Below are positions 42,501 to 55,609 of a DNA stretch of 64,000 nt, piece by piece. Under the pieces are notes generated by a model. The model searched no databases. It saw only the letters and a list, made by a program, of their open reading frames with translations, and was not told the origin of the DNA. The stretch is from Cenococcum geophilum 1.58 (lineage: Eukaryota; Ascomycota; Dothideomycetes; Gloniales; Gloniaceae), in the NCBI GenBank assembly GCA_001692895.1, contig KV748178.1, positions 5,434,867 to 5,498,866 on the forward strand. The letters run 5' to 3'. How positions within the stretch are numbered: position 1 is the first letter of the stretch; each line of letters opens with the position of its first letter. The translations under genes and the position numbers were made by a program.

Positions 42501-44546
42501 TCTAAGGTTTTACTAATTAATAGTAGTGCAAGACGATTTTTAATTATTACCTTATTAAGGCCTTTATAGTCTATACAGAGCCGCAACTTCCCATCCTTTT
42601 TAGGTATAAAGAGGATAGGTGCCCCTATAGGACTAGTACTTAGTCGGATTTAGCCTTTAGCTAAGGCGTTATTTAAGTACTCTTTTAGGACTTCTAGCTC
42701 CTTAGCTAAGAGGTTATAGAGTAGCCTATACAGGGCCTCCTATCCCTCTTCTAGGTCAATAGCATGGTCACCCTAGTAGTATTAGGGTAGCTTTCCTGCT
42801 TCCTTATAGGAGAAGATATTACTAACTTCCTTTAACTGCGGGGGGAGGACTAGTAAGCTGCCGTTATCTTATTTACTAGGCATCACTCTAGAAGTTAATA
42901 GGGTAAAGACCCTAGATTCTATCTAGAGAGACTCCGTAAAACCCTTAGGGGTTTATAGTAATAGGGACAAGCCATCTAGCTTCCATCGCTACGCCTTCGC
43001 CTCGCAGTTAATAAGAAGTCGGGCCTTCTTTAACCCTAGCATACTTAGGGTAATAGTAGGGGATGCGTTAGCTATTCTATAGCAGATAAGGGTTACTTCC
43101 CTAATCTTACCCTAGCTGTCCTTTATTCTTAGTAGTACCTTATAGGCCTTATAGTAATATACCTAAGTCTTATTTAACTAGGAGTAGGTAGGCAGCTCTG
43201 CGTCTAGTATCTTAAAGTTACACTTTATAGCAAATCGCTAGTTAACTATATTTACTTTAGCACCGATATTAAGCATTACTAAGGTCTCCTTCTAGGTCTG
43301 CCTAGAGAGGACTTTACCTAAGACAGTAATAGCTTTTTTATAATCTAGTAGGAGCTTACGCCCTAGGGCTATAAGGGTGCTTAAGGGCGCTTATCTTTTC
43401 CTAGTATAGAGGTAGCGTTTACGCTACTAGGCGGTGGTTAATTCTATTACTATACTTTACATTATCGCCACCAATGTCCTAGCTGCCTACATTTGGTGCA
43501 GTTTCCTTTAGGCTATATTAAACCCCCGGCGGTATTGCTTCGCCCTACTATTAAGTCGCTAGCGGTGGTTTTAGAGTCCGCTTTTCCTAAGTTACCCAAC
43601 TAGGGGGTTTTAGTATTTAAGTTTACGGCGCGCCTATTGCTTCTACCCTATAGGGCGCTTATACTCTTTTAGTTTTCCTCTAATAGGGTAGCTAGGGAAA
43701 CTAGCTAGTCTCGAGTTTAAGGGAATTCTTAATAGTTAGTAATAGCAACCCGTAGCTCTGGCCGCAGCTTCGCGAATAGATATATTATTAGATGCTTTGC
43801 ATCGTAAGGAGGGTTAATTTACGCTTCTAAGGAGGTTAAGTAAGCAGCAAACTTATTTACTGGTTAATTGGTTCGCTGCATTGCCCTTAAATAGGTTAGG
43901 GCTATATAGAGTTCTTAATTAATAGGACTTTTAATCTAGTTAAGTAGGAATTCTATAAGCTCCTCCTAGGTAAACTGCGTGTCTAGATGGTTATCTTCGT
44001 ACTATAGCTAAAGGGTTTAGTTGGTCCCCTTTATATATTGCATAGTAAACGCGACTTTAGTATTCTTATCTATAAAGCCGTCGCGCTCTAGGCGGAACGC
44101 TAGCTTTAAGCTGTTGCGGAAGTCTTGGTGCTTTTATATAGTCTTACTATAATACAGAGCAATCTTCTCTATTTTAACGGCCCGTTTTAACGGAGCGCCT
44201 ATTATATTAGTAGCCTTCCGCTTAAGGTTTAGACGCATCTGACTACTATCTAAGTACTCTAATAGAATAGTTTAAGGTTATAGATCTGGGTTAAGAACGG
44301 GAGTTAACATCGCCTTACCATATTAACGCCGTCTTAGCACTTCTATCTCTTCCCTAAGCAAGTATAATTTTCTTTACTCTAGGAGTTATAGCTTCTCGTT
44401 TTCTAGCCGTTATATTTCTTCCTATATATCCCCTTTATCCGTAGCTTCCGGTTCTGTCCGGGACGATATAGGTTCGCCTATGTTATTCTAGGGCCGATCC
44501 CCAGTCTTGGTAGTACACACTACGCTAGTACACCCGCGTCTCGCCA
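39581..44546 (-). pseudogene. gag-pol pseudogene of element B
   Basis: Starts at ATG 44546 (MARRGCTSVVC) and stays in one frame to TGA at 39581-39583, about 1,650 codons, typical of a fused Gag-Pol. Gag: capsid-like segment (FRNSLKLAFRLERDGFID, EELIEFLL, NKFAAYLTSLEAQI) and a zinc knuckle at about 43460-43503, CTKCRQLGHWWR-C, with CX2CX4HX4C spacing intact. Protease motif LVMLNIGAKVNIV (D to N). [20 protein letters not shown], and the catalytic box is YLNNILIFSK (42254-42280; both Asp now Asn). RNase H: TYNQELLAIVKAFKHWR. Integrase: HRGRLYMP … AGHFREKKTLNLLSRKYYWP, IIIDFIIGLPPS, ISNYSSIFTSKF (D to N), LKYYLRIF. A chromodomain near 39700-39900: YKVEEIYRRK, LQYLVK-KGWLKEYN. Stops are RIP-type. 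Confidence 0.93.
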
Positions 44547-44683
44547 TTAGGTCAATAGGCTGCGATATAGTTAATAAATAGAGGTCGTCTTCTCAACAGA
44601 GGGTTGCCGCTATATAGTCGTGGCCTTAGCAGACCGCTGTATTGTCGGGCCACTACCCCTAAAAAGGGAAGAGAATTTAGTAC

Positions 44684-44886
44684 TGTTAGGACGCCAAGGT
44701 CTTTAGGGCATATAGTAACGTAACAACAGTAACGGGATGCAAAGAGTATCTGGTTCTTAATAAAGTAGAACTGTAGAACTAAATTCTGCTGTTCTCTAAT
44801 GCGGGGCGACTATGTTTTGTAGGCGCCTTGCCTACGCCTCGCCTACGCTAAGCTAGTTATGGCTAGTGCGTCTCTATGGCCTAATA
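44684..44886 (-). repeat. 5' LTR of element B (203 bp)
   Basis: Begins TGTTAGGACGCCAAGG and ends TCTATGGCCTAATA on the plus strand. Followed on the plus side by the GGTAA target duplication. Element C begins only 63 bases further on. Confidence 0.92.
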
Positions 44887-44953
44887 GGTAATTTGATTAT
44901 AGCTTAGTTATATTGCCCGCACTACCTATATATTACAAACGCTTTAAGTATAA

Positions 44954-45350
44954 TATTATAACTACTAGGAGAGGAGTTAGAAGAAGCTAATTAGTTAATT
45001 TAAGCACGGTCTAGAATGGAAACAATAGAGCTATATAACGAGGAATGGTAACTAAGGTTATATAACGTGATCTATATAATTTATGGGATCTATAGGATCC
45101 GTAATAGAGTAGATAGAGCATATATACCTTACGTATAAAGGGGATTTCTTAGGAGTATAGTTGTGTATTTAAAGGACTACAGTCCCTACCTAGATAGTTC
45201 TCTCCTTTATAGTGAATCTCAAAATATAATTAGAGTTAATCTATTAAGCGACCACTCTACTAGTTATTATTACGTTGTTAACTATTCTATACCTATATAC
45301 CTAGCCTATTAATAAGTCCACCGTAGTACCTACTATAAGGCTTTATTATA
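44954..45350 (+). repeat. 5' LTR of element C (~397 bp)
   Basis: Starts TATTATAACTACTAGGAGAG (ancestral TGTCAC-type end) and ends GGCTTTATTATA. Contains TTTAAAGGACTACAGTCCC, a likely promoter/R region, near 45170-45190. The boundary was set from the matching TATTATA at both ends and the tail shared with 34655-34800; with no second LTR it is approximate. Confidence 0.65.
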
Positions 45351-45389
45351 TATTTACTACTAAGGTTATAGTAAAAGAAGTTAAATAAT

Positions 45390-48300
45390 ATGCTACTAAA
45401 AGCACTAGCTATAATAACGCCGTCAACGGCAGCAACTATATTAAGATTAGGTAACAATACTAGTATAGCAGAAGATACTAACTCTTAGTTAGTTACCGTT
45501 AGACAACTACAGGAAATAGTTAATTAATTAATAGATAATAATAAGATACTTAAAGATAGGATTAGTGGGATCGGAGTAGCTAAGGTTAAGTTACCCTTAA
45601 TTAAGTAATTCTTAGGAGAAAAGTTAAAGCTTAAGGGATTTCTTGCGTAAATATACTTTAAGGTTATATAAAAAGGAGTTAAACTAGGAACGCCTATGGA
45701 TTAAGTCGCTTATGTAGGATTATTCTTAATAGGAAGGGCACCTAAGTGGTTTAAACCTTACCTTATGGAAATGCAAGAATATAGTATAACGACTACTAAC
45801 TAAGAGGTCCGGTATATGTTCTTAAGTTAGAATAGGTTTATAGAATAATTAACATAGATATTTAAAGACCCTAAGGTAACTATAACGGCGGAAAGAAAGC
45901 TTTAAAACCTAGTATAGAGAACTTTAGTAATTAAGTACACGACGTAGTTTTAAATATTAGTAATATAGGTTAAATAGAATAATAAGGCGCTTGTGGTATA
46001 GTATAAATAAGGACTTAAGGTAAAAGTTTAGGACGTAATTATTCTAATAGAAGATGCGGACACTTTTAGGAATTTAATTAATTAAGCAATTAAGATTAAT
46101 AATAGGATCTACTAGAGAGAGCAGACTAAGAAGGGTTAGGATAGAGTTCTATAGTTATATAAGGCATAAAATACGCAACAATAAAGTTAAAGTTAAAAAC
46201 TATAGTATGGCGCAGAGCTAATAGACCTAAGTAGTACTAAAGAAAATAAAAAATGAAATAAATAACTATAAAAACCCAGAGGACAAGGATTAAGTAATTA
46301 AAGGTCTAAAAAGCCGAGGCCGAATTAGAGATCTTATTAGTAGAAGACATTTAAGCAGACTCTATAGCAAGAAAAATAGTTTAAAAAAGGAGCTTATATA
46401 AATTATAGAAAATAGGGTCACTATATTAAAGATTATAAGAGTGGTTAGGGCTATTATATAGTAAAAGGAATAAGACTAGTAGAAAACACATATATATAGA
46501 GGGATAATAGTGCACTATAAGGAATAAAAGAATATTTAATTAACAGTTTTACGTTTTATTATAATAATATATACTAGATTTATAAGGACGCTAAGTACGG
46601 CGTAAGCTATTAGCTATAAGAGCTAAAATTACTAGAGTTTAGAGAAACTAATAAACTAGTTTATAGATCGGACATTAAAGACGATAAGTTTAATATAGGC
46701 AAAACATTCTATAATAATAAGGTAATAAGAGTAGCTTACTAGGAGTATATAGACCTTAGAGATATTATATAAGAGGTAGAGGATAATTCTACTACAGAAT
46801 AGGGAATATTAGTTGGGATTAAAACCCCGCTAAATACAATGTCTATCACTTCGCAAAACGTAAGAGAAGTAGGATAGTAAACTACTTTAGCACTTAATAA
46901 AGGCAAAAGGCTAAAAGCTTAAGGACCTATAATAGATAATAACCGATGGAGCAGAGTAACGGCTTAGTTTAGCAATATATAAATAAGCTTAGGACGAAGT
47001 TTCCTAAAGGTATAAGATTCTTAAGACAAGATAAGTAAGATTTAAGACTCTTAAAATAAGATAAGGATAATAGTGAAGCGTAGTTAAACTAAGGCTAAAG
47101 TAAAGCTTAAGATAAAAACAAGCTTAGGATTAAGAATTCTATAGGACTAAGATTTCTAGAAATAAATAAGGACTACTAAAGAAATTGCGAATAAAATCTA
47201 GCGATAGGATTAATACACTAACACCAAGATTAAGAAGTAAGATAACTTTAAGGATCTATTTACAAGACGCAAACCAAAAGAAACTATAGAAGAATTTAGA
47301 TAGAGAATCATCGCATAGTAAGAATAGAAACTAGATAAAAAATCTAGTATATTAGGACATATAAAGGACAGAGCACTAGTATAAAGAATTACCAATAGGC
47401 TAAAAATAGGCATACTAAAAGCTAAGTGGCTTACTAAACTGGAAAATAAAGAGGATCTAGGAATCCCTATTAGATTTAAAGAACAATATATAAAGGGCTG
47501 TTATAACGTAGTAATAAGAAGATACTTCCTTACGGATAAGCCGTATATACTCTAGTAGATATACTAGAAGTGGTATAGGCAGCGACACAACGACGAGTAG
47601 GAAGATTTCTATATATAGTTAGATAAACGAGTTATCTAGGACCACCCCATTATAGAGAAGGCTATAACTTATATTAAAGGAGCCTTAATTATAACATTAA
47701 AGGATCTAGAGGAATAATTAGAGGACTAAAGGAATAAGAGATGTATCTTAGTACCTATAAATAAAGTCGCTACGTTTAGATTAATATAATAAAGGTTTAA
47801 ACTTAAAGATAAAGACGAGTTAAGAGTTAACCTAAAATACCTAGCGTATTATACGCTATCGTAAATTGCATATATAGATAATATATATAAGATACACAAA
47901 AACCTAAAAGAAAAGAATCGGAAATACCCTATAAGGATATATTAGGTGCTAGATAAGTAATAATATAGAAATGCTAAGTATATATATAGCTAGCATCTAA
48001 TAGAAGTTTAAGAAGAAGGAGATTTAATACTTTAGCTAGGAAGATTCCTTATAGAAGAATGCTTAGACGGTTAACAGTAATAGGAATGCCTAGAGAATAT
48101 ATATCTATGGCATATTAAAGATAAAAAGCAAACTAGGCATTGGCCTAAGGATAAGCCAAGTGTAATAAGATTAAGTAGCTAATAGTTAGGAAAAGTAGAG
48201 GCCTACAGGACCAAAAGAAGCCAGTAGTAGAGCCTTAGACCCTTAAAGGAATTTAAGGACAACACCTAAATTTACAAGTTAACTAGTAAGATTAATAGTT

Positions 48301-51300
48301 TAAAGCACTAATAGATAATAGAGTAACACGGAACCATATCTTACTAGTAGTAGTTAAGAGAATGGGATTACCCTATAGACAGAAAGAGCAACCTTACCTA
48401 TTAGTTACGATTTTAGGAGATCTAATAGCCTATAGAGAAGGGATTATTAATCTTAAAATAGGACCTATTTAGATAACCATTAAAGGAAGATAAATTAAAA
48501 TGTCTTTTAATATCCTACTATTAGGACAGGATAAGGCAGTATTAGGGATGCCTTAGTTATAGGAATATAACCTAAGGATTAATTAGATTATAGGGCAGGT
48601 TAATATTAGAGATACTTAATAACGTAAGATATAATAGTAAACTAAAATAGTATAGTACTAAGTCAGAGCAATATATAAAGAGACTAAGCGAGGTTTAAGT
48701 TATATATTAAAGAGATACCATAAATACGGCAAGAAACTATAGAGCCTAGAAAGTAAAAAGCTAGTAGATTATGCAGTATAAGACTATAAGATAGAGTTAG
48801 AACTAGGAATAAGTCTAAGGTTCTTTCTAACCTATAAGCTTACTTAAGAAGAGGCAAGCGCACTTAAAGAGTTTATTTAGGAAAACCTATAAAAGGGATA
48901 TATTAGACCATTACAGTTATTAATAGGTTATCCAGTACTATTTGTACTAAAGAAGAACAGAAAACTTAGGTTATGTATTAACTATAGACAGTTAAATAGC
49001 ATTACTTAGAAGGATAGATATCCTTTACCCTTAATTAGCGAAATCTAGGATTAAATAGGTAATATATAAATCTTTATAAAGATAGACCTAAAATAGGCAT
49101 ACCATTAGATTAGAATTAAGGAAGGCGATAAATAGAAGGCAGCCTTTAGGTTAAGAGAAGGACTATATAAACTATTAGTTATACAATTCGGACTAATAAA
49201 TACACCTATAATATTTTAAAAAAGAATTAATAGTATATTAGGAAAACACCTTAATAAGTTTATTATGGCATACCTTAACAATATTATTATTTACTTAATA
49301 ACTAAAAAAGAATATAAAGAATATATTAAATAGGTTTTAAAGAGACTATAAGAAGAATAAATACTAGTAGCAATTAAGAAATATAAGTTCTTTACTAGGA
49401 AGACTAATTTCGTTAGATTTATTATTAAACTAGGTTATATTAGTATGGATCCAAAGAAGATTAAAGCTATAGTAAGTTAGTAAAAGCTAAAGAATGTAAT
49501 ATAGTTAAGGTTATTTCTAGGGTTTTGCAACTACTATAGAAGGTTTATAGCGTAGTAGTTAAAGAATATTAAACCGTTTACTAGGCTTACTAAGAAAGAG
49601 GAACTATAGATATAGGGAGATAAATAAAGGAAGTTATTTAAAGAACTTAAGGAGCTGTTTACCTAGGAGCTAATCCTTAAAATCTACTAACTAGGACTAG
49701 ATACGGTTATAGAAATAGATATATTAGACTATATAATAGGAGTATGCTTACTATAGAAGCACAAGGACGTATAGCACCCAGTAATATACTATAGTAGAAA
49801 GATAATACTACTAGAGTTAAACTATAACGTCTATAACAAAGAGTTATTAGGNATAGTTATAGCACTTAAAAAATAGAGAGCATTCTTATAAGGCGCAGAA
49901 AAACTATTTATAGTTAAAATAGATTATAAGAACCTAACGGGGTTCCTAATAATAAAAGAACTTAATTAGAGACAAGTTAGATAGGTAGAGATGCTTATAG
50001 AATACTATTTTAAAATTTAGTATACTAAAGGAACTAAAAATATAAGAGTAGATGCACTTAGCAGAATAGCTAAACTATAAAATAATAAGAAACTATTAGG
50101 AGTAATGCTACGCAGAGATAGTAATAGGTTAATTAGATATAACTACCCTAAGCTAGCAGCAACTTAAGAGGATAACGAACTAGGAAGAGTCTATAAGATA
50201 TTAGAAAGCTTTTAGGTATAAAGAATCTTTAAGGTATAACTAGAAGAATAGTTAGAGCACCTAGAAGAAGAAATACTATATAAATATAGAGAAGCGAAGT
50301 ATATCCCAAAAAGTATAGCAGAGCATTTTATAGAAGATTTCTATAAAGGAATAACTTAGGGACATAATAGAGTAATAGCCTTAGTATTAAGACTTTAAAA
50401 AGAATACATTATTAATGGAATCTAGAATATTACAAGAAAAGTAATAAAAGAGTGTCTAAATTACTAAAGAAATAAACTAATAAGGCATAAGCTATATAGA
50501 GAGCTATAACCTATTAAAATACTAAAGAGACCATAGGAGGTTATATTATAGGACTTTATTATTAAGTTACTAAAGTTAAGAGACCCTATTACCGGATAAG
50601 ATTATAACGTAATCTTAGTAATAGTAAACAAGTTAACTAAGTAGGGCTACTTTATAGCATATATAGAAGAAATCTTAGCAGAGGATATTACTAAAATCTA
50701 TATTAAGGAAGTATTTATAAGATATAGGGCACTAAGTAAGATTATATTAGATAGAGATTTAAGATTTATAGCAGCATTCTAGGAGGTATTCTTAGTAGAG
50801 TAAGGAGTTTAAGTAGTAACTTCTACCGTATATTACCCGCAGACAGACAGTTAAACAGAAAGATTAAATTAGACACTAAAGCAGTATCTAAGACATTATA
50901 TTAATTATGTATAAAATAATTGGGTATTATTACTACTAGTTACACAGTTTATATATAATGCAACACTATAGGAAGGAATAGGCACATTACTATTTAAGGC
51001 AAACTATAGATATAAGCTAAGAATATTGTTATTACCATAATAAGCGAAGAAAGTAAGTAGCACAGCTAAAGAAAGAATAAAGACGTTAATAAATCTTTAT
51101 ATAGACCTTATAGAATTAATAAAGAAGGTATAAGAAAAAATAAAAAAGTACTATAATACTAGAAGATCTAAGGGACTAGATCTTAAGGAGGGAGATAAAG
51201 TATAGTTACTATACAAAATTTTTAAGAGTTAATAACTAAGTAAAAAGTTAGACCACGTTAGATTAGGACCTTTTAAAATTATATAAAGGATTTTACTAGT

Positions 51301-51530
51301 TACGTTTAAGTTAAACCTACTAGCTAAAATAAAGATCTACCCTATATAATATATCGCGATGCTAAAACTAGTATATGGAAATGTTAAGCTACTAGTTTAT
51401 AAGGCAGACACGTATAGAGGATAGGAAGAAGATAAATAATAAGTTTTAAAAATCGTTGGTTATAAGGATATTAACAATAAAATATAGTATAAAGTAAAGT
51501 GGATAGGCTATACTAAGACTACCTACGTCA
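45390..51530 (+). pseudogene. gag-pol pseudogene of element C
   Basis: Gag begins at ATG 45390 (MLLKALAIITPSTAA). The capsid reads AKVKLPLIK-FLGEKLKLKG, LGTPMDQVAYVGLFLIGRAP, WFKPYLMEMQEYSITTTN, EVRYMFLS, and IILIEDADTFRNLINQAIKI. A zinc knuckle near 46390-46440 is degraded (YINYRK-GHYIKDYKSG; both leading Cys are Tyr). Pol: RT LRLCINYRQLNSIT-KDRYPLPLI, IKIDLK-AYHQIRI, catalytic box YLNNIIIY (49271-49294; both Asp now Asn), MDPKKIKAIVS. RNase H: ELNYNVYNKELLGIVIALK. Integrase: LDRDLRFIAAFQEVF, TVYYPQTDSQTERLNQTLK, with Asp and Glu of this part still present. A partial chromodomain VLKIVGYKDINNKIQYKVKW-IGYTKT stops at the truncation. One N at 49852. Several frames are needed, so indels exist besides RIP stops. 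Confidence 0.9.
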
Positions 51531-51929
51531 AGAAAACGGGGAGTGGCGTAGGAAATTTAGTTTCGCTAAAAGCGTTTTTGGGGCCCGGGGCTAGCTTTCT
51601 GCTATATTCGCCAAAGCCTAAAGCAATACGCTAGTACTACGCTAGCTAAAAGTACAATACTTAAATAGCCATGGCTAAAGGAGCGCAATATTACATATAT
51701 TACAGTAATATGCTAGCTTATAGCTATAAAATAGATATTATTACCATTATTATATTTATCGCAGATATTATATATCTTGCTATTATTAAAATCTATATTT
51801 ATAATTATGCGTTTCTTTTACGGCTCTAACTCTTTGCATATTTACTAGCAGCTTATTTACCTTTTAAAAGAAAATCCTTATTATATAATGTATTAAACTA
51901 ATTAAAATTAACCTAAGGATTAATAATAA

Positions 51930-54900
51930 AGCTCTAGGGCTCTAACTTAAGCTTTAATAGTACTATATACGCGCTACGGAGCACTAATAAAAGGTTATAA
52001 ATACGACGTCCACTAATACTTCGTTGGCACTTTGCAAGAGATTGCTGCCATAGCTCCACCTCTACTATACCGTGAAAATTGTTTACGCGGCCTATATCTT
52101 TAAGACAAAGCAGGTTAACCAAAACACCTATATATTAAAGCCGCCTACCCTATAAGTTTAACCTCTCTTTGTCTATAACTGTAATAATTAATTAAGCTTT
52201 TCTAGGAAGTATACCGCTAAGAGGGTATATCTGCCTAGAAGTGGCAGTTTACGTATACTCTTACACCTATAGATAGTCTTGTCTCTATTTACCTTAGCTC
52301 TGTTAATTATATACGCATTAAATAAACTCTTTAGATATAGAGTCTAGGTTCTTTCTATCCTGCTTCTAATATTGTACTAAGTTATAGATGCATACAAAGT
52401 ATAAGCCTACTTTAGAAGAATCCTCTTCTCTACAATCTATTTAAATATTAGTAGTAAAGGTTCTATCCTACTTATTATGATTCTCTTATAAAAATATAGC
52501 TAGTGCTTTAATAAAACCAGAAGCCCTATTTTATTTTTAACTTAATATACCTAGCGCCATATTTTAATTAGGATACTAGCCTCTTTTGCTATATATCTAT
52601 TGTCCTGGTTAATAAACTAGCCTATATTAGTTAGGTCCACTAGTTGTATTAGGGTTATAGCGTAAACTACCTTAGCAATATCTGCTGGCGATAAAGGTTT
52701 CGTTACTTTAAGCATACGGAGTTCTTCTATTGCCATTATTTAAAGGTACTGGGTATTATAATAGAGCAATTACTCCTAGTAGTTAGAGCGCTTATTTATA
52801 CGGTTAAAGAATGCCTTTACTAGAAGTTTATATATAACCTTACTATGCTTAACGTTTATACTAGTAAGGCTACCTATCTTATGGATATAGTAGGGGTAGT
52901 GGGTAAGAGTATGAAGTTTTAGAATATTAAAGTGCTATTTTTACGTTGCGTGGTGTAATAGGCGAAATCTAAAAAGGCGGTTTTTATCTGGTCTATAATA
53001 TAGAGTGTATGTTCTATATACCTAATAGTATTATTATTATATAAAGCGTATTGTATAAGCATTATGAAGTTTAAGACTACTTAAGCATATAGCATTGCTC
53101 CCGTATGTTTCTTTGGTATAAGGGGTGCCAGTACCGCTATAAGCTGTCGTATTATATCCTTCTGGAGATAGCCTATTTATTAACTAACTAATATAAACTC
53201 TTTAAACCGTTTTATACTAACAAATTCCGGTATTTAACTAAATTATTTATTTAGCACGGTATTAACATAGTCTTCGGTTAAACCCTACCACTTTAGCTAC
53301 CTTTTTAATTGCTATAGTTTTGCATTTTTAAGCAAGAGATTCTTAGTCTAGTTAATTAGGTCGGTTGCTGTCCCTTTTATAAGCTGGTGTAGTATATTAG
53401 GAGTTATATATATATATAGATATTTACTAAGTAATGCTTCTAGGCAAAGTTTTATTGTGGGTAAACCTAAGTATTGTCCGACTGTTTAATATTCCTTCTG
53501 GATTAGAGCTCTATTTATTGTTTTGTACTTATATAATTATAGAACTTCTATTTAGCCTAGAGATTTCCTTACTGGTTAGGCGGTATCTGGCATATAGTGT
53601 ATTATTAAAGATTCTTTACACCTATAATTACGACTTGCTCTTTATAGTTTGCTATTATTAATAAGATAATAGGGTAATATACTCTTATCTTTCCGTCTAT
53701 ATAGGTAATATAAATACTAGTCTTTAAAATTATTTCTAGCGCTTAAGATACTATTAGTTAGTAATATATGGGTAAGTAGCTTAAAGCACTTACGGGCTAA
53801 TATAAGTTTTATTATGGTATGGTATACTTTTAATTTAACCTACCCCTTTATAATAGGAATAAACCTAAGTAATACTATACCTGGGCGTTTCTGTATATAG
53901 CGAGTTTGGCTATTTAAGTTAAACACTAAAGCGTATACTAGATATATCGTTATTTTACCTTATTCGGATAGTAAGGTCTTATTAGTTATAATAACTAGCG
54001 GCACTATAGTAGCGCCTAGTGGAAGCTGGTCCTACTAATGCCACTAATAGTTATTAGTGTAAACTTCCGTATATATCCGTAAATTATTATTATTAAATAG
54101 TTGGACTGGGGTATATGTAAGATCTAGGGCGAATAGCTAATAGCCTAGTAAGAACCGTAGTACCTATATAATACTTCTATATTAGATATAATATTTAGTT
54201 TATTTAATTAAATCCTTTCCTTTATTAACTTACAACGTGCATTCTTCTTATTTTTTTAGGTATAATAGCCTAGTTTAATTGATTATATCTCTAAAATAAG
54301 TCGTTTAAGTTCTTTATAGATATTTAATCTTATAGTAGCGGAGCAAGCTAGGGGTCTTGTAGAAATCGATTAATAGCCCCCTATAATACTTTTTCTTGGA
54401 TAAAGAATAGGGTAAGTGTATACTCTACTTTACTTTAAAATAGGTAAAATTCGGTTCTGCTGTTATTAGGTAGATTAGGGCATTACTAATATAACTACGT
54501 CTCGTCTTTAGTCATATAGTATTGCACTAGTTTACTAGCACCTCTCCCGGTAACCTCTATATAGCCTTTTATTCTAATAAATATCGCAGTTAATAATAAT
54601 CTTCTCTCTTATAGGGGGGGTTTCGGTTAGTTAATAGAGGTCTCTATAATAGGTACTGTTCGTACCAATTTAATGGCACGAGTGAGTCAGATCCAGGGGC
54701 ACGAAATACGTATAGTATCGTATGCTCTTTTGGATAATGGTAACTGTCGATTATATAAAGCAGACTACGTGGTCTATATACTAATGCACCCCCCCCCTAA
54801 TTAGTTAGTGCTTCATAAGTGCACCAGACGTATAAGCGAGTGGTTAGTGCACTGAACGCGTAAACGCGTACCTAGTGTACCAAACGCGTAAGCACGCGGT

Positions 54901-55174
54901 TGGCATAATAGGTGCTGTAATTATACAGGTACCTTATAGCATATAGCTTAGTTATTTAATAGTAGGGTAGATATCCCTTTAGCAGTAATGATTACTATAT
55001 TATTATTACGTAATATAAAGCCCTCGTCTTCGGAAGATATTTATTAGTTATAGTTAACGATTTCTAGTATATTATTAAATCCGTTATTGGCAGTTTAATA
55101 GTTAAATAGGACCAGTTTGTTCCTATTTTTACGTCTACGCCTTTTTTAAGGGTTGCTTTGCCTTTGGATTTCAT
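51930..55174 (-). pseudogene. KDZ (Kyakuja-Dileera-Zisupton)-type transposase pseudogene
   Basis: A possible start is ATG at 55174 (MKSKGKATLKKGVDVKIG). Diagnostic segments on the minus strand: near 54050-53960, WH-DQLPLGATIVPLVIITNKTLLS (family: GATVIPLIIASDKTxLT), followed by NLNSQTRYIQKRPGIVLL and RFIPIIKG; near 53300-53000, LTEDYVNTVLNK, EFVSIKRFKEFILVS, AVLAPLIPKKHTGAML, RYIEHTLYIIDQIKTAFLDF; and near 52945-52700, HFNILKLHTLTHYPYYIHKIGS, VKHSKVIYKLLVKAFFNRINKRSNY (family: HFNxPKxHxLxHYxxxIxxxGS … E…HK…K…TNKR). Frameshifts and RIP stops abound. Length of about 1,050 codons is normal for this superfamily. The catalytic residues cannot be assigned securely by eye. A large cut-and-paste transposase by family. 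Confidence 0.78.
54818..54901. repeat. three tandem 28-bp repeats
   Basis: Units at 54818-54845, 54846-54873 and 54874-54901 share AGTG(C/T)AC(C/T), then (A/G)AACGCGTAA, then CG(C/A)G. The array lies in the 5' part of the KDZ transposase region and is RIP-spared. There are no spacers, so it is not CRISPR. Possibly a subterminal transposase-binding array. Confidence 0.8.
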
Positions 55175-55609
55175 CTTTATGTTTATATTTTATTTTATAA
55201 TGTTCCGCGCCGCTAGTAGAACATAGGATTATATAGTATCGGCTATATCTTCTGTCTATAAAGTATGCGGTAACTATTATAAATTTAGCTAGTATTTACG
55301 GCTTATTAATACTTAACTTACTTTTATACTAGGGTAGTAATATATTAAGTAGATACAATATTATTATTTCTAGCTTTATAGTTAGTAAGGAGTAAAGTAG
55401 ACGCGTATAAAGGGTTTTTTATAAACTGCTTACGTGTGGAGTTTATAAGGTATTATGTAATCCGCTAATAATAAGACACCTAAAAATGCAATATCTGCAA
55501 TATTAATGACTAGAAATAGCCTATTTTAAAAATATTTAGGGGCCTATAATTTATTATATGCTACTAGCTCTACATTATAGTAATTCTTATAATATTGCGG
55601 ATATCTAAC

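Larger units (their letters stand above)
38295..44891 (-). mobile_element. Ty3/gypsy LTR retrotransposon B (chromovirus) with extra antisense ORF
   Basis: Two 203-bp LTRs (38300-38502 and 44684-44886) start T(G/A)TTAGG and end CCTAATA (ancestral CCTAACA). The flanks are GGTAA at 38295-38299 and GGTAA at 44887-44891, a perfect 5-bp target-site duplication. Gag-pol reads on the minus strand, so the 44684 LTR is the 5' one. A polypurine tract (AAGAAGGGGGGGGG on the minus strand, 38505-38518) abuts the 3' LTR. Between the pol stop and the 3' LTR lies an additional long frame on the plus strand (38743-39564). Total 6.59 kb. LTR differences are transitions only. Confidence 0.94.
44954..51530 (+). 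mobile_element. Ty3/gypsy LTR retrotransposon C, truncated at its 3' end
   Basis: A 5' LTR (44954 to about 45350) is followed by gag and pol in the plus direction. The homology ends abruptly in the chromodomain at about 51525-51530, where unrelated, less damaged sequence starts. No 3' LTR was found in the rest of the window. The remaining half was presumably removed or displaced by the adjacent KDZ-type transposon. A related LTR relic lies at 34655-34800. Confidence 0.88.
51531..55604 (-). mobile_element. KDZ/Plavaka-type DNA transposon remnant
   Basis: Starts with a relatively RIP-spared GC-rich stretch (AAAACGGGGAGTGGCGTAGG, then GGGGCCCGGGGC near 51575) exactly where element C is cut, and carries a large transposase on the minus strand. 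The right edge is not defined: I found no inverted copy of the left end. Element D sits at 55610. A (C)9 run lies at 54788-54797. Confidence 0.55.
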
